Shown one piece after another: positions 51,615 to 60,389 of a DNA stretch of 64,000 nt (position 1 is the first letter of the stretch; each line of letters begins with the position of its first letter). Made by a program: the position numbers and the translations under genes. Source of the stretch: DATCHW01 sp036508135 (GTDB lineage: Bacteria > Bacteroidota > Ignavibacteria > Tepidaquicellales > Tepidaquicellaceae); the NCBI GenBank assembly GCA_036508135.1, contig DATCHW010000075.1, positions 1-64,000 on the forward strand, given 5' to 3'. The notes under the pieces were generated by a model. It saw nothing but the letters and a program-made list of their open reading frames with translations. It was not told the origin of the DNA and made no database searches.

Positions 51615-51652
51615 AATTTTATTAAAGAAACTTAAAGACTTTATAAATTTAT

Positions 51653-52486
51653 ATGGAAAACATTTATAAGCCGTTCTTAATGGAGTTAAAAGATATAATA
51701 TCGGAAACTCCTGACACGACAACTTTCAGGCTTCAGTTCAAAGATCCTGAAATCGCAAAAACATTCAATTTTAAAGCAGGTCAGTTCGGTGAATATTCAG
51801 TATTCGGAGAGGGAGAATGCACATTTTGCATAGCCTCTCCCCCGACCAGGTTGGAATACATCGAATGTTCATTTAAGAAAGCCGGAAAAGTAACTGATGC
51901 TCTTGCAAGTTTAAATATAGGGGATACAGTCGGATTCAGAGGACCTTACGGCAATTACTTCCCTGTCGAAGAAATGAAAGGAAAGAATGTTGTATTTATC
52001 GCAGGTGGAATCGGGCTTGCTCCGGTGAGATGTGCAATTGATAATGTTCTCGATCTAAGAAATGATTTCAAAGATATCACAATAATCTATGGTGCAAGAA
52101 CCGTAGCCGACCTTGTATATAAAGATAAAATCGAAGAGTGGAAAAACAGAAAAGATATAAAAACAGTTGTTACAGTTGACCCGGGCGGGGAAACTCCTGA
52201 CTGGAAAGGTGAAATTGGATTTGTTCCCAACGTAGTTGAAAAAGTTGCCCCAAAAGGCGAAAACACAATTGCAATAGTCTGCGGACCTCCGATAATGATA
52301 AAATACACAATGCCGGTACTCAACAAACTCGGATTCAAAGATGATGATATTATAACAACACTTGAAAACAGAATGAAATGCGGACTTGGAAAATGCGGCA
52401 GATGTAATATCGGAAATGTTTATGTATGCAAAGACGGACCAGTATTCACTTACACACAATTAAAAGAACTACCGCAGGAATATTAA
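51653..52486 (+). CDS. flxA: FAD/NAD(P)-binding oxidoreductase (FlxA, sulfhydrogenase-gamma-like)
   Basis: A protein of 277 residues of the ferredoxin-reductase/PyrK-like family. The flavin domain has KAGQFGEYSVFGEGECTF, FIAGGIGLAPVRCAI is the NAD-binding segment, and VCGPPIMIKYTMPVL follows. A C-terminal [2Fe-2S] site reads KCGLGKCGRCNIGNVYVCKDGP. It is the likely NADH entry point of the hdrCBA-flxDCBA complex. It is the last gene of the cluster before malate dehydrogenase. Confidence 0.9.
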   Translation: MENIYKPFLMELKDIISETPDTTTFRLQFKDPEIAKTFNFKAGQFGEYSVFGEGECTFCIASPPTRLEYIECSFKKAGKVTDALASLNIGDTVGFRGPYGNYFPVEEMKGKNVVFIAGGIGLAPVRCAIDNVLDLRNDFKDITIIYGARTVADLVYKDKIEEWKNRKDIKTVVTVDPGGETPDWKGEIGFVPNVVEKVAPKGENTIAIVCGPPIMIKYTMPVLNKLGFKDDDIITTLENRMKCGLGKCGRCNIGNVYVCKDGPVFTYTQLKELPQEY

Positions 52487-52558
52487 TAATTAGTGTTTTT
52501 CATATTTTAAAATCAAACAATTTGTTTTATATTATTAACAAAATTAAATGATGTTAAT

Positions 52559-53527
52559 ATGAAAATCACGGTTATCGGAGCCGGGAATGTGGGAACAGCC
52601 TGCACCACGGAAATTGCAGAAAAAGAAATTGCCGAAGAAATTGTCCTGCTCGACGTAAACGAAGGTAAGACTAAAGGAAAAGCTCTTGACATCTGGGAGG
52701 CATCGGCAATACTGAGTTTTGATACAAGAGTGAAAGGAGTAAGCGAAGATTACTCTGCGACAGCAAACTCCGGCGTGATAGTGGTAACAGCCGGTATTCC
52801 GAGAAAACCGGGTATGAGCAGAGATGACCTTATATCAACGAATGCACATATTGTAAAATCTGTTGTAGAAAATTCCGTTAAATATTCCCCTGAGGCAATT
52901 TTCATAGTTGTTTCGAATCCGCTTGATGTAATGACGTACGCAGCATATCTTGCGGCACAACCTATAAAATCTTCAAAAGTTTTTGGTATGGCAGGAATTC
53001 TTGATACTTCGAGATACAAATCCTTTCTTGCAGTAGAACTGAACATTTCCCCTAAAAGCATACACGCAATATTGATGGGAGGACACGGAGATTCAATGGT
53101 GCCGCTTCCAAGATATACCTCAGTTGCAGGAATACCGATAAGGGAATTCATTAGTGAAGAAAAACTGAATGAGATAATTGAGAGGACAAAAAAAGGCGGG
53201 GCTGAATTAGTGAACCTGATGGGAACATCCGCATGGTATGCACCGGGAGCAGCAGCAGCACAAATGGTTGAAGCAGTGGTCAGAAATCAAAAGCGAATAT
53301 TCCCTGTATGTGCCGGTCTGAACGATGAATACGGATTAAAAGATATGTATCTGGGAGTTCCTGTAGTATTAGGTAAAAACGGAATCGAGAAAATAATAGA
53401 ATTACAACTTACAAAAGAGGAACTTGAACTTGTCCATAAATCAGCAAGGGAAGTGAAGGAATTAATGAAAGTACTTGATGATATGAATTTGTTTGAAAAA
53501 AAGTTCGGGGATAAAAATCCTATCTGA
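52559..53527 (+). CDS. mdh: NAD-dependent malate dehydrogenase
   Basis: A protein of 322 residues of the LDH-like MDH family. The nucleotide motif is VIGAGNVGTA with Asp at the end of strand 2 (LLDVNEG), favouring NAD. The substrate loop IPRKPGMSRDDL carries the Arg typical of malate specificity, VSNPLDVMTYAA follows, and the catalytic His is in MGGHGDSMVPL. It interconverts malate and oxaloacetate with NADH. It follows flxA by 72 bases and ends six bases from the converging MFS gene. Confidence 0.95.
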   Translation: MKITVIGAGNVGTACTTEIAEKEIAEEIVLLDVNEGKTKGKALDIWEASAILSFDTRVKGVSEDYSATANSGVIVVTAGIPRKPGMSRDDLISTNAHIVKSVVENSVKYSPEAIFIVVSNPLDVMTYAAYLAAQPIKSSKVFGMAGILDTSRYKSFLAVELNISPKSIHAILMGGHGDSMVPLPRYTSVAGIPIREFISEEKLNEIIERTKKGGAELVNLMGTSAWYAPGAAAAQMVEAVVRNQKRIFPVCAGLNDEYGLKDMYLGVPVVLGKNGIEKIIELQLTKEELELVHKSAREVKELMKVLDDMNLFEKKFGDKNPI

Positions 53528-53533
53528 TATAAT

Positions 53534-54940
53534 TCAATGGATTTTTTTTTCGTCTTTTGCTATTGAGGAAAAAATCAGAGATGCAATTGCAATGATGATT
53601 CCAAAAATAAAAGTATATTTAAATCCTTTCATTAATGATTCGACGGGCAATATTTTTATCAGACTTTTTTCCGGTACGAAGATAGAGAATATTGCACCGT
53701 AAAGACAAACTCCGAGTGCAGAACCCGCACGGTTAATCGTAATCATAATACTTGAAATTATCCCCTTTTTATCTTCAGGAGCATACGCCATAATCATATT
53801 TGTATTTGATGGTATGAATGTGCCGATTGCAATTCCGAATAGTGCAACCGATATAACAATCATATATATTCCCGAAAAGCTTCCGGATATATAAAAAAGA
53901 ATATATGCTGCAATTGTCATTATAATACCGGCAATGCATATTTTTTTACAGCCAATTTTATCAGATAAATGTCCTGAAATCGAACCCGATATCACCTGCA
54001 TAACCGATGGTATAACCATAAGCAGACCGGATTCATTTATCGATAATCCCCTGCCCCATTGAAGATAAAACGGAAATATGAATACCATTCCGTTTGTCAG
54101 AAGATAAATGAACATAAAAGCAACAGATGCAAAAATAAAATTTTTGTTCTTAAAAAATGTCAGATCAAGCAAAGGAAAAGAGAACCTGTTTTCCCTGATA
54201 TAGAATAAAACAAAAAACACAATCGAAATAAAAAACCCTGATAATATAGTATAAGAATTCCATCCAAAATCGTTGCCATTATTTATTGAAAACAGAAAAG
54301 CAAGGAGACCAATAAAGATATAAACTGCACCCTGTATATCAAATCTAACCTCTTTATTCAAAGTCTGATGTGAAGGTATATATTTCAGAGTCAGAGCGAT
54401 GGTAATTAATCCGATAGGGATATTAATCAGGAATATTGAGCTCCAACCGAACATACCGATGATGTAACCGCTCAATCCTCTGCCGATGATACCTCCAAGA
54501 GCAACAAATGCATAATTAAAGCCGTAAATTCTTCCGCGCATTTCGGGTGGTATGTATGCAGAGATCAATGCAGGAGAAAGAGCGAAGAGAATTGCTCCGC
54601 CTACTGCCTGAACTATCCTTGCAACTATGAGAAAATTATAATCGGGAGATAATCCTGCAAAGAATGAACCAAGAAAAAATACAATTATCCCGATGTTAAA
54701 GAGTTTTTTGAATCCGAATCTATCTCCTAATTTTCCGAAAAGAAGAAGAAAACTTGTAACCACCAGGAAATATATCCACACAACACGTGATACTTCGTTG
54801 ATGCTGATTGAGAAACTCTGTGATAATACGGGAAGTGATATGCTCACTATATTAATATCAAGTCCGAGCAGTAAATGCACGAGACATAAACTTACAATCA
54901 GATAAAATCTGTTTTTATTGTCAGTTACTATGTAATTCAT
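53534..54940 (-). CDS. MFS drug/metabolite exporter, DHA2 type
   Basis: A protein of 468 residues with about 14 hydrophobic segments. LFGKLGDRFGFKKLFNIGI after helix 2 is the MFS motif A, VARIVQAVGGAIL is motif B, and ALGGIIGRGLSGYIIG resembles motif C of exporters. It should be a proton-driven exporter in the inner membrane. No substrate can be assigned. It converges with mdh. Confidence 0.9.
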   Translation of the reverse strand: MNYIVTDNKNRFYLIVSLCLVHLLLGLDINIVSISLPVLSQSFSISINEVSRVVWIYFLVVTSFLLLFGKLGDRFGFKKLFNIGIIVFFLGSFFAGLSPDYNFLIVARIVQAVGGAILFALSPALISAYIPPEMRGRIYGFNYAFVALGGIIGRGLSGYIIGMFGWSSIFLINIPIGLITIALTLKYIPSHQTLNKEVRFDIQGAVYIFIGLLAFLFSINNGNDFGWNSYTILSGFFISIVFFVLFYIRENRFSFPLLDLTFFKNKNFIFASVAFMFIYLLTNGMVFIFPFYLQWGRGLSINESGLLMVIPSVMQVISGSISGHLSDKIGCKKICIAGIIMTIAAYILFYISGSFSGIYMIVISVALFGIAIGTFIPSNTNMIMAYAPEDKKGIISSIMITINRAGSALGVCLYGAIFSIFVPEKSLIKILPVESLMKGFKYTFIFGIIIAIASLIFSSIAKDEKKIH

Positions 54941-55310
54941 ATAATTTGTTTACAAAAATACTGCTAATAATTAGTAATTAGTAATTAATAATTAGTAACT
55001 AGTAACTAAGTGGTTTTTAGAAAAATTTTTTAGCCGTTGTTGATGTTTGAACGAAGAGCCACCAACAACAATTTCTTTTTTAGCTGAGTCTCCCTGTCCT
55101 TTTGGGACTCAGCGTTGTCATAAATTTGTTATCCTGTTAATCCTGTCCGTTTTCTTCATGATCTTAGTGGTCTTAGTGTTGAAATTATTTTTAATGTAAA
55201 TGAATATTTTTTTTCATATAAAATGCTGTAAAATATTGGTATTTTTATGATTATTTAATCGATTTATTTGTTATCATATACGTAAACCTATTGAAATTTA
55301 ATTTCTATTT
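54941..55310. other. Intergenic region with tandem heptamers and hairpins
   Basis: The 370 bases between divergent MFS and TonB-receptor genes hold about six heptamers TAGTAAT/TAGTAAC (54965-55010) and one arm of an inverted repeat (55032-55071). A hairpin GCTGAGT...ACTCAGC (55083-55113) follows. No gene is seen. The promoters of both neighbours must lie here but none matches a consensus well. Confidence 0.6.
55032..55071. repeat. Inverted-repeat arm upstream of TonB receptor gene
   Basis: AGCCGTTGTTGATG...CACCAACAACA is an inverted copy of the sequence at 57684-57722 downstream of the receptor gene. The two arms are about 40 bp, share both ends and differ in the middle. Confidence 0.6.
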
Positions 55311-57677
55311 ATGACAAGATTGTTTCTATTTGTTCTGCTGCTATTTGTAAATTCTGCTTTTGCGCAAAAGGGTTCTATTGAAGGAGAAATTTTAGATAAA
55401 GATAATAATAATCCGGTAATCGGAGCAAATATTACGTTATCATCACTTCAGATGAAGACTGTTTCTGATATTAACGGATTATATAAATTTGAAAATATAC
55501 CCGCAGGAAATTATACATTAACTATCTCTCACGTTGGATATGCTATTGGAAATATTGCGATACAGGTGATTGACGGGAAAAAATTAAAATTATCAATAAA
55601 ATTAGCGCCATCCTCAATAACAGTCGGAGAGATTGTGGTTTCAAGTGTAAGATATGAAACACTGATAAAAGATGTATCACTTCCAATGGAAGTTGCAACC
55701 GGCGAAGAGATTTCCGAAAGAAGTTATCTCACGGTTCCGGATATATTAAAAGTAAAATCCGGTATCGCCCTTACAAGAGACGGTATATGGGCAACTGATA
55801 TCAGCATACGGGGATTAAGCAAAAATAACGTAGTAACACTAATAGATGGTAATAGAATAGAGACTGCGACTGATTTATCTGCAAGACTTTCGATGATAGA
55901 CCTTAATGATATAGACAGAATTGAAGTCATAAAAGGTGCGGCTTCCTCACTTTATGGAACAGGAGCTTTTGGGGGTGTGGTGAATATATTCACTAAAAAT
56001 GGATTTTTTAATAACAGACCTTATATCACGGGTTCATTAACAGGAAGTTTTAATTCAGTAAATGATAACGGAAACGGAAGCATTAACCTGAACACAGGAG
56101 CATCCCGATGGTATCTGAAATTAACCGGAAGTATGAGAAGTGCAAAAAATATAAATACTCCGAACGGTGAACTAAAGAACAGCCAGTTTAACGATAATAG
56201 TTTTTCAGGGAATTTGGGTATTATGCCTTTTAAAAACCAGGAATTCAAATTGCAATACCAGAGATATGAAGCAAGAGACATAGGCATTCCCGGAGGCGGT
56301 ACGCTTTTTCCGGCAATAGCGATTGTAAGTTATCCGAAAGAAAAGCGGGATATGATAAGCGGAGAATATAGTATAAAGAATATTCTTCCTTATCTTGTGA
56401 AAGTTTCGCTCAAGTATTTTTATCAGAGCATATTAAGGGATGTGGTAGTTCTCCCGGCTCAGGTTGTTACCAAACCGACTCAGAGAGTCAGCGTATTGAA
56501 ACTCACTCCCAACGCAAGACATTACACAAACGGAGTTCAATTCCAGACTGATTGGCAAATCGGAAAATTTAATTATTTAATTGCGGGTCTCGACTTATGG
56601 AGAAGAAACCTTGACAGCAAGAGGGAAAGATTCCAGAAGATTGAAACACTTGATTCGGTTACACATAATGTGAATAGCACAACATATAAAACCACAGGCG
56701 AAAGACCCATTCCGGAATCGGATTACACAAGTCTCGGAGCTTATGCACAGAATGAAACTAAGTTATTTTCGGATAAATTAAAAATGACACTTGGCGGAAG
56801 AATCGACCGTGTGAAGACCACGAACGCACTCACATATAATCCTGTTTATGAAATTGTAAATAACGGAATCATTAATTACACTCCTGCGGGACAGAAAATA
56901 ATATGGAATTCAAGAGAAACAGAGGATCTATCGTGGAGCGGGAATCTCGGATTGCTTTATAATGCATTCAAAGATATTGATTTTACTTTTACAGCAGCTC
57001 GTTCATTCCGTTCGCCTTCGCTTGAAGAGAGATACCAGTATATTGATTTAGGAAATCTTGTAAGGATTGGAAATCCTGACTTAGTTCCCGAGAAGGGATT
57101 ATTCTTCGATGCAGGTGTGAGAATCTGGAAAAATAATCTGAACATAACCGGAAATGTATATATAAATTCATTCAAAGATTTAGTTGCGGAAATTCCCGGA
57201 ACATATGAGGGAAGACCTGCTTATATTAAAACAAATATCGGCGAAGCAAGATATTACGGATTTGATTTTGATTTTATCTATAATATTTACAAGCAAGTAT
57301 TAGTTTACGGAACACTTGCATACGTAAGGGGCGAAGATACCGGAAATAACACTGACCTACCGCAGGTTCCGCCACTTAATGGCAGACTCGGGATAAAGAT
57401 ACCGTTGTTCAGCTATGTAACCATTGATTTCTCCTCAATATTATTTGCAGAGCAAAATAAAATTGCCGCTGGAGAAATTACAACTCCCGGATATGCAACA
57501 TTTGATTTAGGAATATATTCGAATCCGTTGAAATATTATGGAATGAAGTTTCAGTTAGTTGGTGGAATAGAAAATATACTTGATAAATCATACAGAGATC
57601 ACCTGGCAACGAACAGAGGATCAATCACAAGTGAACCCGGAAGGAATTTTTACTTCAGAGTGAATGTGGACTGGTAA
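55311..57677 (+). CDS. TonB-dependent outer-membrane receptor
   Basis: A protein of 788 residues. A signal peptide (MTRLFLFVLLLFVNSAFAQ) precedes a carboxypeptidase-regulatory-like domain (about 22-100, DKDNNNPVIGANITL...GLYKFENIPAGNYTL). The plug domain (about 120-235) has LTRDGIWATDISIRGL and GAASSLYGTGAFGGVVNI. A 22-strand-type beta barrel ends in an aromatic residue followed by WDxW-like NVDW. No TonB box is obvious. The ligand is unknown; no transport or siderophore genes adjoin it. The gene lies between two inverted-repeat arms. Confidence 0.93.
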   Translation: MTRLFLFVLLLFVNSAFAQKGSIEGEILDKDNNNPVIGANITLSSLQMKTVSDINGLYKFENIPAGNYTLTISHVGYAIGNIAIQVIDGKKLKLSIKLAPSSITVGEIVVSSVRYETLIKDVSLPMEVATGEEISERSYLTVPDILKVKSGIALTRDGIWATDISIRGLSKNNVVTLIDGNRIETATDLSARLSMIDLNDIDRIEVIKGAASSLYGTGAFGGVVNIFTKNGFFNNRPYITGSLTGSFNSVNDNGNGSINLNTGASRWYLKLTGSMRSAKNINTPNGELKNSQFNDNSFSGNLGIMPFKNQEFKLQYQRYEARDIGIPGGGTLFPAIAIVSYPKEKRDMISGEYSIKNILPYLVKVSLKYFYQSILRDVVVLPAQVVTKPTQRVSVLKLTPNARHYTNGVQFQTDWQIGKFNYLIAGLDLWRRNLDSKRERFQKIETLDSVTHNVNSTTYKTTGERPIPESDYTSLGAYAQNETKLFSDKLKMTLGGRIDRVKTTNALTYNPVYEIVNNGIINYTPAGQKIIWNSRETEDLSWSGNLGLLYNAFKDIDFTFTAARSFRSPSLEERYQYIDLGNLVRIGNPDLVPEKGLFFDAGVRIWKNNLNITGNVYINSFKDLVAEIPGTYEGRPAYIKTNIGEARYYGFDFDFIYNIYKQVLVYGTLAYVRGEDTGNNTDLPQVPPLNGRLGIKIPLFSYVTIDFSSILFAEQNKIAAGEITTPGYATFDLGIYSNPLKYYGMKFQLVGGIENILDKSYRDHLATNRGSITSEPGRNFYFRVNVDW

Positions 57678-57683
57678 AATTTA

Positions 57684-57722
57684 TGTTGTTGGTGACGCTC
57701 CGCTAAAACACCAACAACGGCT
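57684..57722. repeat. Inverted-repeat arm downstream of TonB receptor gene
   Basis: GTTGTTGGTG (57685-57694) pairs perfectly with CACCAACAAC (57709-57718), then GGCT. As a whole it is the reverse complement of the 55032-55071 arm. Locally it may also serve as the receptor gene's transcript end. Confidence 0.65.
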
Positions 57723-57927
57723 GAAAAAAGCATCTCTTATCGTTACGAAGGCCACCTTCGTAATGATTATCGAATTGCGTTTACGTGTCGAAGTCCCGAT
57801 TCACTTCGTTCATACGTGATCTATGACTGGAGATTAGGAACTTGAGGGGCAAGGGGGACAAGCCCCCCTTGTCTAAAAACACTTTTCCTTGAGCAAGGGG
57901 GGCAAGCCCCCTTGTCTAAAGTACTTT

Positions 57928-58047
57928 TTATTTTATATTTGGTTTTATTAGTAATGAGATTGTGAAGGTGGAGCCTTTGCCGGATTCACTTTCGACTTCA
58001 ATTTTTCCGTTGTAGAATTCTACATCTTCGGTCTTAAAACCGATACC
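57928..58047 (-). pseudogene. C-terminal remnant of a histidine kinase
   Basis: The minus strand encodes GKIEVESESGKGSTFTISLL followed by a short tail and TAA (57928-57930), the end of a HATPase domain. Before it the frame reads GIGFKTEDVEFYN, where the G2 box should be, and then meets a TAG. Most of the domain is missing. The remnant shows that a further sensor kinase once stood here. Confidence 0.65.
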
Positions 58048-58112
58048 CTAAACAGACTGAAGCATCGGTATGAGAATACTTTATCGTTTATTAGCAAAAT
58101 CCGGTAGAATTA

Positions 58113-58373
58113 TTAATCTTTTATCTCGAGATCGACGAGCTTTGATGTAACACCGGGAATGACGGATATTTTCCGTGACATTTCATCTTTCTGCTCTTTA
58201 GTTCCGTACAATTCAAGAATAAGAAGTCCCTGATCTGAACAATTATCAAGAATTCCGTCGTGTATTCCAAGACGCGTTTTTATCAGACAACCCCATGCGG
58301 TTAATACCTGCTGAACTTTTACTGCGGAATCTTTTCTGTTTCCGATAAGGATTAACAATATTGTTTTTTCCAT
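58113..58373 (-). CDS. TM1266-family ACT-like [FeFe]-hydrogenase regulator
   Basis: A protein of 86 residues. ILIGNRKDSAVKVQQVLTAWG and CLIKTRLGIHDG with ELYGTKEQKDEMSRKI and IPGVTSKLVDLEI match the iron-only hydrogenase system regulator family (putative ACT/NikR-C fold). It normally accompanies hydE, hydF and hydG. Those genes are not in the window, but the [FeFe] hydrogenase at 41.8 kb needs them. Binding of a small effector is presumed. Confidence 0.75.
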   Translation of the reverse strand: MEKTILLILIGNRKDSAVKVQQVLTAWGCLIKTRLGIHDGILDNCSDQGLLILELYGTKEQKDEMSRKISVIPGVTSKLVDLEIKD

Positions 58374-58439
58374 ATTAATATTTTATAGATTAAAAAGCCT
58401 ATTTTCAATAAAAAGGAATGATGTGAATAAACCTGAAAA

Positions 58440-58652
58440 TTAGTAGTAAATATTTGTAACTTCAATAATATCTGCTTCGGGATCCTGAACTCTCAGGAAA
58501 TTAACAAATTCCTTATTGAAATATTCACTATTGTTTTTTTCAAATTCTTTCATAAGGTCACGGATTTTTTCATATTCAAGAGTTGTTTTCAAGAAATCAA
58601 GCTCTTCATTATCATCGAAAATCCTGTAATAAAATATTTTCTTGTTTTCCAT
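58440..58652 (-). CDS. Small hypothetical protein
   Basis: A protein of 70 residues, acidic and mostly helical by composition, with a run of charged residues (EYEKIRDLMKEFEKNNSEY) and no Cys. I do not recognise it. The start ATG lies 10 bases downstream of the acyl-CoA dehydrogenase stop on the same strand, so it may be the last gene of the etf operon. A small adaptor role is possible but unsupported. Confidence 0.6.
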   Translation of the reverse strand: MENKKIFYYRIFDDNEELDFLKTTLEYEKIRDLMKEFEKNNSEYFNKEFVNFLRVQDPEADIIEVTNIYY

Positions 58653-58662
58653 TATAAAAAGT

Positions 58663-60384
58663 TTAAATTAGTATTTTATCTGAATGAAGTAAATCAGAGA
58701 ATAATTCATTTTTTATTGACTCCGCATTTTTATGGGCGTTTGAAACAGAATTCAGTATATACCTGTTAGCTACAAACATTTTTCTTGATTCAATTTCAGC
58801 TTCGTCAAGCAGCATATATCCGATGTATAAATAGCTGTATAATTCAACCAGGTCTTTTGCAGCTACATCCTGGAATGCGTGGTCTTTTTTATCAATTACA
58901 TATTTAAGGCAATCGTAGAATATTGTTCTGATTTCTTTCAGGTAATCTGCAAGTCTGGAGAGTCCGCCTTTGTATTCTTTTGCTTCCCTTTCATTATAGT
59001 ATTCAGAAAGAACATCATTGAGCACACCACCTATTGCAGCAACAATCTGAAGCTGGCTGGTTCCTTCATAAATATTTGTGATACGGGCATCGCGTGCAAG
59101 GCGTTCCACCCTGAACTCCCTCATATAACCGGTTCCTCCGTGAATTTGAAGCGAGTCATAGGTAATCTTATTTGCAGATTCCGTGAGGATATACTTAGAA
59201 AGCGGAGTAAGAAAGTTTGCAAGTTTAGTAAGTTGTTTTGCTTTATTGTTTTCGTCTGCAAATGGTTTTCCTTCTTTCTTTAATATTTCAATATGATGTT
59301 CAAGATTTTCTTTTAAGTCCACCATTTTCCCCGCACTGTAGAAAAGCGAACGGTTGCTTTCAAGCATTACCCTCATATCGATAAGCATATTTGCAACTAC
59401 CGGAATATTATAAATAGCTTTTCCGAATTGTTCTCTTTCTTTTGCATATTTCAAAGCTTCTTCATAAGCGCACTGAGATATCCCGAGTGCCTGTGCAGAA
59501 ACACCCATTCTTGCGCGGAACATTAAATCGAAAACATATTTTATCAAACCGAATTTTCTCACACCAACTAATTGTGCCGGTGTATCATTAAACTGAAGCT
59601 CGCAGGTAGGTGATCCGTGTATTCCGAGTTTGTTTTCAATCCTTCTGACAACTACCGTATCATCACCATAACAGGCAAAAAGACTTAGTCCCCTGCCGTC
59701 TTTGATATCAGTTTCCGAACGTGCAAGAACCAGAAGAATATTTCCGTTACCATTAGTTATGAATCTTTTGACCCCTTTTAAAAACCATTTACCATTATCA
59801 TCCTGATATGCGCGGAGCTTCACAGCCTGAAGGTCTGAACCTGCATCGGGTTCTGTAAGAGCCATAGCTCCGGTATATTCACCTGTACAAAACTTAGGAA
59901 GGAATTCCTCTCTCTGTTCTTCACTTCCAAATTTTTTAATTGTATCAGCAATATCCATCAAGCCGTAAATATTCATTAATGATGCATCGGCACGGGATAT
60001 CATTTCAACTGCCATTAGGTAAATAGTAAAGGGGAAATTCAATCCACCATACTTTCTAGGAAATATGATACCCATCATTTCCGCCTGATTGAGGCGTTCA
60101 AGATTTTCCTGAGTACCTTTTGCATAATCTACTTTTCCATCTTCATAATGAGCTCCTTCGAGGTCAACATCAATTGCCCTTGGAGCTATAAAATTACCCG
60201 CAATATCTCCGACAATTTCCAGAACTTTTCTGTAATTTTCGATAGCATCTTCATAGTTGACAGGTGCATAATTGAATTCTTTTGCCTGCTCATAATTATC
60301 TTCGGCAAGTGCTGCAACTTCCTGAATGTTCAGATTATTGAAATGGAATTGCAAATCCTTATTATCTAAGAAAAAATTCGGCAT
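58663..60384 (-). CDS. Acyl-CoA dehydrogenase (long form)
   Basis: A protein of 573 residues against about 380 for the classical enzyme. An N-terminal extension (1-75) precedes the core with ALTEPDAGSDLQAVKL, RFITNGNGNILLVLARS, QIHGGTGYMREFRVERLAR and YEGTSQLQIVAAIGG. The Glu of YEGT is the catalytic base position. A C-terminal helical extension follows. Long forms of this kind occur in Bacteroidota beta-oxidation. It follows etfA by five bases, so EtfAB is its electron partner. Chain-length specificity is not visible. Confidence 0.93.
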   Translation of the reverse strand: MPNFFLDNKDLQFHFNNLNIQEVAALAEDNYEQAKEFNYAPVNYEDAIENYRKVLEIVGDIAGNFIAPRAIDVDLEGAHYEDGKVDYAKGTQENLERLNQAEMMGIIFPRKYGGLNFPFTIYLMAVEMISRADASLMNIYGLMDIADTIKKFGSEEQREEFLPKFCTGEYTGAMALTEPDAGSDLQAVKLRAYQDDNGKWFLKGVKRFITNGNGNILLVLARSETDIKDGRGLSLFACYGDDTVVVRRIENKLGIHGSPTCELQFNDTPAQLVGVRKFGLIKYVFDLMFRARMGVSAQALGISQCAYEEALKYAKEREQFGKAIYNIPVVANMLIDMRVMLESNRSLFYSAGKMVDLKENLEHHIEILKKEGKPFADENNKAKQLTKLANFLTPLSKYILTESANKITYDSLQIHGGTGYMREFRVERLARDARITNIYEGTSQLQIVAAIGGVLNDVLSEYYNEREAKEYKGGLSRLADYLKEIRTIFYDCLKYVIDKKDHAFQDVAAKDLVELYSYLYIGYMLLDEAEIESRKMFVANRYILNSVSNAHKNAESIKNELFSDLLHSDKILI

Positions 60385-60389
60385 TATTT

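Larger units (their letters stand above)
57678..58112. other. Intergenic region with repeats and a kinase remnant
   Basis: The 435 bases hold the inverted-repeat arm, then two near-identical segments CAAGGGGG...CAAGCCCCC...TTGTCTAAA (about 57849-57879 and 57894-57920). The end of a decayed histidine kinase gene follows. No intact gene is present. Confidence 0.6.
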
